Shown piece after piece: positions 27,957-34,811 of a stretch of DNA of 64,000 nucleotides. The notes under the pieces are model-generated. The model worked only from the letters and a program-made list of their open reading frames with translations, was not told where the DNA came from and ran no database searches. Source of the DNA: an uncultured Collinsella sp. (GTDB lineage: Bacteria > Actinomycetota > Coriobacteriia > Coriobacteriales > Coriobacteriaceae); NCBI GenBank assembly GCA_959027945.1, contig CAUFRO010000002.1, positions 1 to 64,000 on the forward strand. Reading direction: 5' to 3'. Both the position numbers and the translations under genes were made by a program. Position 1 is the first letter of the stretch. The number at the start of each line of letters is the position of its first letter.

Positions 27957-28316
27957 TTATCTCGGGTTGCGGTGCCCAGGATTCCATTTCACCTTTATAT
28001 ACATACGAATAAGCCCCCTATTTGCATAGGCAAGCGCGGCGATTATAACAGCAGCCACCATCAGACCGAGAATAGCCCTTTTGTCCGGAAAAAGGGACGA
28101 GAGAAAAAGGCATATTGCGGAGAAAACTATAGACGCCCCCACCACTCGGTTTGCGCCTAGAGACTCGGCCGTCCGCTTTGCCTCCTCTAAACGCTCTCCC
28201 GATAGCAATGACATTCCGGCAAGCAATCCCGTGAGCTTGCCTCGATATATCATTATTCCGAACAACAGCAGCAGGCATGACCCCACCATTGAAACCACAA
28301 CGTCCGACATCGCCAT
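27957..28316 (-). CDS. Small membrane protein, DUF3784-like
   Basis: This protein of about 119 residues has three hydrophobic segments: near the N terminus (VVVSMVGSCLLLLFGIMIY), the middle (VVGASIVFSAICLFLSSLF) and the C-terminal third (AILGLMVAAVIIAALAYA). The loop GLLAGMSLLSGERLEEAKRTAE resembles DUF3784 proteins, but only by pattern. AAGGAG lies 12 bases before the ATG at 28316. It sits first in the minus-strand exporter unit, divergent from the peptide-modification operon, a position often held by immunity or accessory membrane proteins. Function unknown. Confidence 0.6.
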   Translation of the reverse strand: MAMSDVVVSMVGSCLLLLFGIMIYRGKLTGLLAGMSLLSGERLEEAKRTAESLGANRVVGASIVFSAICLFLSSLFPDKRAILGLMVAAVIIAALAYANRGLIRMYIKVKWNPGHRNPR

Positions 28317-28378
28317 CACTCCAGTCCACTCCTTCAATACCAGCCCTATCGACAAACATCAAAACTTTTTTTAACCTA

Positions 28379-28440
28379 ATATTGTATATCGATATAAATA
28401 TATTCTTTTATATATCGTTTCGATTTGTGATATTTTATCG
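28379..28440. promoter_or_regulatory. AT-rich divergent promoter region of system A
   Basis: The gap between the divergent operons is very AT-rich, with a perfect palindrome TATATCGATATA (28385-28396) and further TATCG repeats (28412-28416, 28436-28440). This is a plausible shared operator/promoter region. Exact -10 and -35 boxes are ambiguous. Confidence 0.45.
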
Positions 28441-28486
28441 AACGAGTTGCTATTCGAGGAAGATAGGCCACAACCAAAGGAGATCA

Positions 28487-29380
28487 ATGGAATCCGTGAA
28501 TGTTTGGAGCGCGCAAATCTCATCATTGCCTGGAGTCATCCCTATCCCCCTCGACCCAAGCTACCTTCGCAGTGAACCAAATAACCGCCTGAGCGTCCTA
28601 AGCTCAGATGGGAAACAAATCTATACGATCCTCAACAGGGTCGCTAAAGAGATTCTTGACTTATGCGACGGCACCTGCGATTTGCCCAAAATTCTCCGTC
28701 TGTTCCAAGAAAAATACCCAGATCAACCGCGCGAGACGCTAGCGCATGACCTGGCCCAAACCCTGCATAGCCTGACCGTAAACTGTCTTATCGTTTGGAA
28801 GAAAGAAGGGAGATATATGAACGACCCTTTCGGCTCCGATTACCTAACATCGGTGAATCCCGACGAGCTGCTTATTCTCGCGGACGCGAGCAGGTTTGCT
28901 GAAATCGAAGAGGCGGCTGCAAAATCCCTCTCTGCAAAACAGTCCAAAAATGGCAATAGGATCTATTTCTCTGAGTTCGACGTTGAGCCCGAATTGGAGA
29001 ACTTTCTGGTTCTTCGCCAAAGGCTCTTTTCCTTTACCCATGATTATTTTCTACTCACGAGCCAGTCCGGAGAAATTAATGGATTGATAATATGCGAGCC
29101 GGCCACTAATCCCGCCGGCCGCAGCGTCATCATCAAATTTATCTCATGCAGCTCCACGCTGCTTGCCGGTGTGCTCGACCGCCTTGCGGAATACTACGGA
29201 TCTTCCGCTCCCAAAGCCTACCGCGCGCTCAGAATTGACGCGCCTGATTCCACCCCAATCGCCGAACAACTTGACCATTCCGACCAGCGCCTTGGCTTTT
29301 CCTTAGTCGGCACCCTGCCCAATGAGCTCGACTCGGGCGACGTCAAGCTGTTTGTTCGCCCGCTCGATAAGAAGCAATAA
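28487..29380 (+). CDS. PqqD-like peptide-recognition domain fused to GNAT-like domain
   Basis: The first ~105 residues match a PqqD/RRE fold, the domain that binds RiPP leader peptides: TILNRVAKEILDLCDGTCDLPKI, then a helical stretch ending in LTVNCLIVW. The remaining ~190 residues look like a GNAT acetyltransferase fold, with FLLTSQSGEINGLIICEP, a central RLAEYYGSSAPKAYRALRID and a typical C-terminal GFSLVGTLPNEL. AAAGGAGATCA sets the ATG at 28487 (297 residues). Its stop overlaps the radical SAM start (TAATG), indicating coupling. A leader-binding partner carrying its own acyltransferase could deliver the peptide to the radical SAM enzyme and also acylate it; the acylation is inference. Confidence 0.75.
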   Translation: MESVNVWSAQISSLPGVIPIPLDPSYLRSEPNNRLSVLSSDGKQIYTILNRVAKEILDLCDGTCDLPKILRLFQEKYPDQPRETLAHDLAQTLHSLTVNCLIVWKKEGRYMNDPFGSDYLTSVNPDELLILADASRFAEIEEAAAKSLSAKQSKNGNRIYFSEFDVEPELENFLVLRQRLFSFTHDYFLLTSQSGEINGLIICEPATNPAGRSVIIKFISCSSTLLAGVLDRLAEYYGSSAPKAYRALRIDAPDSTPIAEQLDHSDQRLGFSLVGTLPNELDSGDVKLFVRPLDKKQ

Positions 29381-30426
29381 TGAGCATGCCGGCAATAATC
29401 GGAGCGCCCCACAGCGTTGCGCTCGACATTACAAACAAATGCAACCTTCGTTGTCTACACTGCTTCAACAACAGTGGAGAAAACGATGTCGTCGCGAACG
29501 AATTATCCGACAACGAAGTCCTCGAACTCGTCGACTCGATTTGTCAAATGCACCCCTTTAGCTTCTGCTTCTGCGGAGGCGAGACCCTCCTGCGAAAGGA
29601 TCTTGTCATCGAGTCCTTGCGGCGGCTCAGCGCATCTGGCGTCAAATGCAACCTCGTGTCAAACGGTCTGCTCGCAAACTCAAATACTTTGCATGAGCTC
29701 GAACGCGCCGGTTTAAACGGCATACAGTTTAGCCTCGATGGCCTACGCGATTCTCACGAACATATGCGAGGACTCTCGGGATTATACGACCGGGTGCTCG
29801 ACGCCATCGATATCACGCTGAACGAAACCTCACTGCACCTTTCAATTGCCTTTTGTCCGACATCGTTCAATGTCGACGATTTCAAACCAGTTTGCACGAT
29901 GCTTCGAGACAAGCTGAAATCGTCGGGTAGAACTGACCGAATTGACCTTAGAGTTCAGCCGCTCATGCTCCTCGGTAGAGCCCGAAGAAACCGCACGATT
30001 CGCCCTTCGAATAATCAATACCGTCGGCTAGTCAACACGATCAATGACCTTCGATACGATCCGGACTATCGAGGCTATTTCATGCTTGAGTGGGGCGACC
30101 CCATCGACCACTTGGTCAGATTCCCTCAACTGCAAATGCAATTTGACCAAGTGGCCATCCACGCCAATGGCGATATCGTCGCATCCCCCTATATACCTCT
30201 CATCATCGGAAACGTTCGCAAACACAGCCTTCAGGAATACTACGATGCCGGAATGGCAACCGTTTGGGATAAGCCCGTTGTTACCGCGTTGGCCAATCGT
30301 ATGCACTCGATTGACGAGATGGAAGAGATCTCATCGTTGATTGCAGACATCAATATGGACGGCGACCTCTATATCGACCTGATCGACGATGATCTAGGCG
30401 ACCTGAGCGTCCTGTCACAATTCTAA
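29380..30426 (+). CDS. Radical SAM peptide-modifying enzyme with degenerate SPASM region
   Basis: The CxxxCxxC cluster motif is Cys21, Cys25 and Cys28 (NKCNLRCLHC), followed by the SAM-binding CGGETLL and SLDGLRDSHE segments. The C-terminal part keeps the outline of a SPASM/twitch domain (GDIVASPYIPL at 264-274, then IGNVRKHSLQEYYDA), but where homologues place cluster-binding cysteines there is Ser or none. No cysteine remains in the last third, so only the SAM cluster is expected. The 348-residue protein is encoded between the leader-binding gene and a small peptide 12 bp downstream. This indicates peptide modification; chemistry (epimerisation, C-C or thioether bond) is not decidable, though a thioether is excluded by the cysteine-free peptide. 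Confidence 0.85.
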   Translation: MSMPAIIGAPHSVALDITNKCNLRCLHCFNNSGENDVVANELSDNEVLELVDSICQMHPFSFCFCGGETLLRKDLVIESLRRLSASGVKCNLVSNGLLANSNTLHELERAGLNGIQFSLDGLRDSHEHMRGLSGLYDRVLDAIDITLNETSLHLSIAFCPTSFNVDDFKPVCTMLRDKLKSSGRTDRIDLRVQPLMLLGRARRNRTIRPSNNQYRRLVNTINDLRYDPDYRGYFMLEWGDPIDHLVRFPQLQMQFDQVAIHANGDIVASPYIPLIIGNVRKHSLQEYYDAGMATVWDKPVVTALANRMHSIDEMEEISSLIADINMDGDLYIDLIDDDLGDLSVLSQF

Positions 30427-30438
30427 GGAGATGTTCCC

Positions 30439-30621
30439 ATGTATGAGACCCCAGAAGTAGAGAAGATGGATTCCAAAACCGGCCCCGTTCCCGTTGTGGT
30501 CAACTTTGCAGCCGTCGTGGATAACGTAGTCGCAGCCGTCTATGATGCCGTCGTTGCGGCCTACGCATTCTGGTACTCGGCAGACAACGACGGCACCGGG
30601 ACGAGTGCAGCACAGAACTAG
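30439..30621 (+). CDS. Candidate RiPP precursor peptide, Val/Ala-rich
   Basis: This 60-residue peptide follows the radical SAM gene by 12 bp with AAGGAG correctly placed. It starts MYETPEVEKMD, resembling short leaders of the M-Y-E-x-P type seen beside radical SAM and lasso genes. The rest is hydrophobic and cysteine-free: PVPVVVNFAAVVDN, then VVAAVYDAVVAAYAFWY, ending in the polar SADNDGTGTSAAQN. Polar or aromatic residues recur every seven positions (DN, YD, YA). It could be an epimerised or cross-linked membrane-active peptide. No protease gene is nearby. A real gene is likely from context and ribosome binding site; the modification is unknown. Confidence 0.75.
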   Translation: MYETPEVEKMDSKTGPVPVVVNFAAVVDNVVAAVYDAVVAAYAFWYSADNDGTGTSAAQN

Positions 30622-30757
30622 TCGCCGGCTCATCGAGCAATCGCCTCGCCTATCACTGCATGCGATTGACTGCGCAGCCCCAGCCAACGCCCAAAGCGCC
30701 TTGAAGAGCTGCTTGTAACATTCGTTCATTCAACAGCGAGATCTCTTCACCATTCTC

Positions 30758-30795
30758 GGCCGGCCCGACAGATCGACACATCAGTCGGGCCGGCC
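30758..30795. terminator. Hairpin after the system A peptide gene
   Basis: GGCCGGCCCGAC (30758-30769) and GTCGGGCCGGCC (30784-30795) form a perfect 12-bp stem with a 14-base loop. The T tract is weak. It probably ends the operon. The rest of 30622-31201 shows no gene; it contains a run of C near 30830. Confidence 0.6.
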
Positions 30796-31201
30796 AGACT
30801 TATACAACGCGGCGACTCCGCTCACGCCACCCCCCCCCGAAACTCACGCTGTCATCACACGGGCAATCAACAGTGAATCCTGTTATGCGACATGGGCAAA
30901 CGGCCACGTGCGCGATTAAAACGAATTCACTTAACAGACTTCAAGAATGCTTTAGCACCGCAGGATGGCCATACGCGGAGCGCGGCACGCATAAGCCAAA
31001 AGCGGCATTAAAAGCCATCCCCTTCCCTGCTGAATGCGCGTCCTAGCCCATCAACCGGTCGGACCATCGCGAAGATGATCCGTGCTTCCATACTGCAATG
31101 CGATATCAAGCATCACGAATAGTCCCCGCCCAACGGGGTTCTCCCCTCCGCAGGCGTTTCGGAACCCGCCCCCATCCCAAATTCCCACGCAGCGGCCGCG
31201 T

Positions 31202-31690
31202 TCACCGCCGCCGCGGGGGCCCTAGCTCCCCCGCGGCGCGGGCACGGGCGGCGAGGTCGGATGTGAAAGCCGGACCGCAGAGGTATCGAGCGCACGCGGC
31301 CAGGGCCTCGAGGGCGCCTGGCGGGTAGGGAGATCCGAGCATGAGGCAGGACAATGCGCAGGCCCGCAAAAGGTTCACGAGCTCCCCCGCGACGCGGCAG
31401 ACCCTCGGCTGCCCCTCGTAAAGGATGCAGAAGACACGGTCGAGGTCCGACGGTTCGACCAGGCTGTACCGGCAGTCCGCGTACAGTGCGCAGCCCCTCC
31501 CGCGCGGGTCGCCGTCCGAGTCCTCATCCGGCTCATGATGGCGCACCTCGACCCAAAGGCCCTCCAACACATCGTCGAACCCGAAATCGAGCTCCGCCTG
31601 GACGCTCTCGCCGAACGCATCGCCCAGGGCGAGCTCCGGCACCTTCGTCACACGGCCGTCCAGCCACTCAATCTCTGTCATCGCGCGCAT
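31202..31690 (-). CDS. Hypothetical protein, high G+C
   Basis: This frame encodes 162 residues from the ATG at 31690, which GAAGGGG precedes by 8 bases. The N-terminal part reads like a small beta-rich domain: MTEIEWLDGRVTKVPELALGDAFG, a pattern resembling phage- or DUF2442-like proteins, followed by acidic DEDSDGDPRG, a YSLVEPSDLDRVF segment and an alanine- and cysteine-rich C terminus. I do not recognise the family. Its G+C content is clearly above that of the two neighbouring peptide systems, so it has a different origin from them. It may be a leftover of host or mobile DNA between the modules. Bases 31691-32184 show no supported gene. Confidence 0.5.
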   Translation of the reverse strand: MRAMTEIEWLDGRVTKVPELALGDAFGESVQAELDFGFDDVLEGLWVEVRHHEPDEDSDGDPRGRGCALYADCRYSLVEPSDLDRVFCILYEGQPRVCRVAGELVNLLRACALSCLMLGSPYPPGALEALAACARYLCGPAFTSDLAARARAAGELGPPRRR

Positions 31691-32184
31691 GGTCCAAGCC
31701 CCTTCCGACACGGGATTGTCAGCTCAACCCGACCCTTACCCATACGGACGAACATAACTCGCCAGGGGAAGCCCCTGAAGGCCGTGCGCCACAACATGAG
31801 GCCGAATCCGCCCCCGGCTGGACAGGCCAACAACGAAGGAGCACACGGAACCGGCGCGGCGTTACAACCGTCCCGGCAAGCGTGTCACTTGGCCAAGTCA
31901 TGATGCCGACAAACCCGGAAATGCTCCAACGGAGCGCCGAACGAGGGTAACAATATAAAGCCGTGCAACACGCGTTGGACGACCAGAACAACCCAAACAA
32001 AGGCCTGCCGGTCCCACCTTCAAGCCCAATAGCAAAATGTGCATCAGCGGATTTGCAGCGATACAAGTCTCAACCATCACACCGCAGCGCGCCTAGTCCC
32101 ACTCATCCTACTGCAAATGTCCCAGAACGAGAAAACGACCAGCTTAACATGCCACCCTTTATATCCGCACGCGCGTAATTCAAC

Positions 32185-32811
32185 TCATAAGGACCGGCTA
32201 TCCCTTACCTGTGACACAATCTCAAACGCACAGAACAGAATCATCAGTCCAATCATCGCATATGAGGCAGCCGAACCTTCAAGCACTATTCCACAAAGAA
32301 CAATCTCCGCGCCGCCAATAAGAACTGTTATCAGGCGCTCTGCCTTTTTGCTCTCGCCGCTCGCATAAAAAGGCGGCAAAGCGCACAAGATCACATATAG
32401 CCCGGGAAGGGAATACAGGATCGATAGTCCAAGCCCCCCATCAACCGCAGTGTTTTGCGTAAGAATCAACTGAACCCAAACGGCAATTATCACTGAGCAG
32501 GTTGTCGATAAAAGAAGACTAGAAATATAGCACGCAACAAAGTCTCGTCGCATTCGAACAGAGAAATCCGCGAACTCTCTTCGCCGCGTGGAAACAATAA
32601 GGTACACAGAAATTGCAATAGAACCAATCAGAGAAAACAGCGGAACAACCAGCAATTCAAGCTTATTACCCCATCGATCAACCACACCCCCACTCCAATG
32701 AGCGGGAATTGTATCAGGGAGGACTGACCAAGCCGCCCATAGAATCAGAAATGGAAGAATAGAGAGGATGAAAGATGATAACACTGCAGTAATTTTTTTT
32801 GAGGCTCTCAT
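32185..32811 (-). CDS. DUF1648/SdpI-like membrane protein, candidate immunity factor
   Basis: This roughly 208-residue protein has about six hydrophobic segments. The N-terminal part carries the DUF1648 pattern: PDTIPAHWSGGVVDRWGNKLELLVVPLF, with the conserved P-x-H-W and W-G-x-K. DUF1648 is found in SdpI, the Bacillus immunity protein against the SdpC toxin, and in related membrane proteins. AAGGAG lies 11 bases before the ATG at 32811. The gene is divergent from the Asn-repeat precursor operon, with about 200 bp between them, so immunity to that product is a reasonable inference. It lacks the second signature region that I would need to call it SdpI proper. Confidence 0.7.
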   Translation of the reverse strand: MRASKKITAVLSSFILSILPFLILWAAWSVLPDTIPAHWSGGVVDRWGNKLELLVVPLFSLIGSIAISVYLIVSTRRREFADFSVRMRRDFVACYISSLLLSTTCSVIIAVWVQLILTQNTAVDGGLGLSILYSLPGLYVILCALPPFYASGESKKAERLITVLIGGAEIVLCGIVLEGSAASYAMIGLMILFCAFEIVSQVRDSRSL

Positions 32812-32870
32812 CGATTCCGCGTCTCCTTGCGCACCCACATTCCACTCCGCCTTAAATCAAGTATAAATAA

Positions 32871-32888
32871 AAACTTGAATGCAAGTTT
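32871..32888. promoter_or_regulatory. Palindrome in the divergent control region of system B
   Basis: AAACTTG-AATG-CAAGTTT is a perfect 7-bp dyad in the AT-rich gap between the DUF1648 gene and the precursor operon. It is a candidate operator or part of the divergent promoters. Confidence 0.4.
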
Positions 32889-33009
32889 GTTTTGATTAGT
32901 ATGGAAACTATATCCATTTAGTTCTAATTTGTTCGTAGTATCAAATCGATACCGACACTAGCATGACGTAGTCTTTCAAGACAGCTATTCAACATTGGAG
33001 GTCACCGCT

Positions 33010-33735
33010 ATGGACAATGTGAACCACCTAAACGAACTCTCAATACAGTCCCAGCTTAGCATCCTTGAAAAACTGGTCGCGGACGCGGAACAATCTACCG
33101 ACGCAAGACGCGATTTCGAAGCTCAGCCTCGTGCCGTATTCCAGAAATATGGAATTACAGACCTCCAAATCAAAGCGGGAAATCGAAAAGTCTCTCTGTA
33201 CGAACTGGTGGAGTCAACCGAAAAGGAGGCGCGTGTCCCCGTTGCACGCGCAGTATATCGTCGTATCCAACTTGCATATTATGACGAGGACAACGAAGCT
33301 GAGCCGCAAACGATACCTCTCGTAAACGTTGTACTTAATGCAAACGCAGTAACGAACGCAAACATCATTCTGAACGCAAACGGAATGGCAAACGCAAACG
33401 CGAATGCTCAAAACAACGCCAACCTTAAGTACGACGTCAACACAATGGGCTATGGATCAGCTATTTTTATGAACAAACCTGATGTTGTTGAACTATCGGA
33501 ATCGTACAAACAAACTTCTGTTTTCAGGAAATTTGATCAAGAGGGCTTGAGTGCAGCGAGGCAAGCAGCCATGCTTAAAACAGCAATCAAGAATTCCAGC
33601 TCCAATACCATCAACCCCGAAGGGGCTTCCAATGGGGTCGCCCGCGGGTATTATCGCTCCGTCGAATTCGAAGTTACTTACTCCGAGAACGAAGGCACCT
33701 TGGTAATCACCGACGCCCGTTTGCTCGCGGCATGA
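33010..33735 (+). CDS. Asn-hexad repeat protein, candidate proteusin-like RiPP precursor
   Basis: The ATG at 33010 follows GGAGG by 8 bases, giving 241 residues. Residues 1-100 form a leader-like region containing DFEAQPRAVFQKYGI, a pattern reminiscent of nitrile-hydratase-type leaders. Residues 104-140 are an Asn/Ala/Val/Ile repeat in which Asn occurs at 106, 112, 118, 124, 130 and 136 (exactly every six) and, on a second track, at 110, 116, 122 and 128, with Gln at 134. Cysteine is absent. About 100 further residues (MGYGSAIFMNKPDVV to the end) follow and look partly folded. The stop overlaps the radical SAM start (ATGA). The register is that expected of a beta-helix with an Asn side-chain ladder, as in polytheonamides. 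The internal position of the repeat is unusual. Confidence 0.7.
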   Translation: MDNVNHLNELSIQSQLSILEKLVADAEQSTDARRDFEAQPRAVFQKYGITDLQIKAGNRKVSLYELVESTEKEARVPVARAVYRRIQLAYYDEDNEAEPQTIPLVNVVLNANAVTNANIILNANGMANANANAQNNANLKYDVNTMGYGSAIFMNKPDVVELSESYKQTSVFRKFDQEGLSAARQAAMLKTAIKNSSSNTINPEGASNGVARGYYRSVEFEVTYSENEGTLVITDARLLAA

Positions 33736-34811
33736 TTTCCGAAAGCTCGCAGCACGTGCTGTTCCGCAGACCTCGAATGCTGACATTTATAACAACATAT
33801 AAATGTGGCGCTGTGTGTGATCATTGTCTGATGAGCTGCACTCCGAACAACAGTGACAGGCTCACTCTTCCCCAAATGCGGCAATTCATCGATAGCTTCG
33901 CCGAAATATGCGTCGGAAGTGGTGTTGTTGTGTTTACGGGCGGAGAATGCACCCTTCTTGGCGATGACCTTCTCGAGGCCATCGCATATGCGAATTCTTT
34001 AGGACTCTTTACTCGAATTGTAACGAATGCGTGGTGGGCAAAAAGCGAAAGAGACGCAGAAACGTTCCTCAACGAATTGAAGTCATGTGGCCTTGACGAA
34101 ATCAATATCAGCTGCGACGACTTTCATGCGGAATATATACCCCTCGAGAATGTGCGCAACCTTTGGAACTCAGCAAAAACAATGGGCTTTCAAACTCTCG
34201 GCATTGCGGTCTGCAGAGATAACAACAGTACAATCAGCCCGGCATACCTGTGCAAGTACCTTAATGAAGACATTCCACTCCTGCATCAGTTCGACGATAA
34301 TACCCAGCCTCCCAGCGCGCCAGCCCGCTTCATCACGGATTCAGGCATCACGCGAATTGGGCGCGCACGAAATCTCAGTCTCAACCAAAATGCGCGACCG
34401 CAGGCACGTCTCTTAGCGTCACACTGTTCCGACTGCGGCCGAGACTTCGTTATTTCCCCAAACTGCCATCTTGCACCCTGCTGCGGAATAAATGCAGAGG
34501 GAACTTGGCTTTTCGATCTTGGCAAAATCAATCTGACGGATGACATTAATGAACTGCAGCTGCTCCTACTTAATTACATACAATACATAGGACCAGGAGG
34601 GCTGCTGAAGCACTTGCGCACGAGCGGAGGCCTTTCTTCATTTGGGCGCTCAAGCTACCTCTCTCAATGCGAGATTTGCGAAGACATCGCCCTCTCGAAA
34701 GAGGCACAGACCTGTCTTGCAAAGCTAGCTCCTAAACTGGCAGCCGACTTGATTGTCGAGACTAAATTCGAGACTACCTTTATCGGAAATGGGTCTGATA
34801 TACATGATTGA
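33732..34811 (+). CDS. Radical SAM enzyme with additional cysteine clusters
   Basis: CxxxCxxC is at Cys25, Cys29 and Cys32 (YKCGAVCDHC), with FTGGECTLL as the glycine-rich SAM motif. The C-terminal half carries further cysteines: HCSDC (232, 235), the NCHLAPCCG group and CEIC (313-316), consistent with one or two auxiliary [4Fe-4S] clusters as in SPASM/twitch enzymes. The length is 359 residues. Its ATG overlaps the precursor stop by four bases, and its own end overlaps the methyltransferase start. The operon position makes the Asn-repeat protein the likely substrate. Epimerisation would fit a proteusin-like product, but the sequence does not fix the chemistry. Confidence 0.85.
   Translation: MISESSQHVLFRRPRMLTFITTYKCGAVCDHCLMSCTPNNSDRLTLPQMRQFIDSFAEICVGSGVVVFTGGECTLLGDDLLEAIAYANSLGLFTRIVTNAWWAKSERDAETFLNELKSCGLDEINISCDDFHAEYIPLENVRNLWNSAKTMGFQTLGIAVCRDNNSTISPAYLCKYLNEDIPLLHQFDDNTQPPSAPARFITDSGITRIGRARNLSLNQNARPQARLLASHCSDCGRDFVISPNCHLAPCCGINAEGTWLFDLGKINLTDDINELQLLLLNYIQYIGPGGLLKHLRTSGGLSSFGRSSYLSQCEICEDIALSKEAQTCLAKLAPKLAADLIVETKFETTFIGNGSDIHD

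Noticed and set aside
31354..31950. Plus-strand frame, Arg/Pro-rich
   Set aside because: Shadow of the high-G+C gene at 31202-31690.
31719..32066. 115-residue minus-strand frame in the gap
   Set aside because: No ribosome binding site, odd composition and no recognisable segment.
33214..33411. Val/Cys-rich minus-strand frame across the Asn repeat
   Set aside because: It is the mirror image of the repeat and lacks a ribosome binding site.
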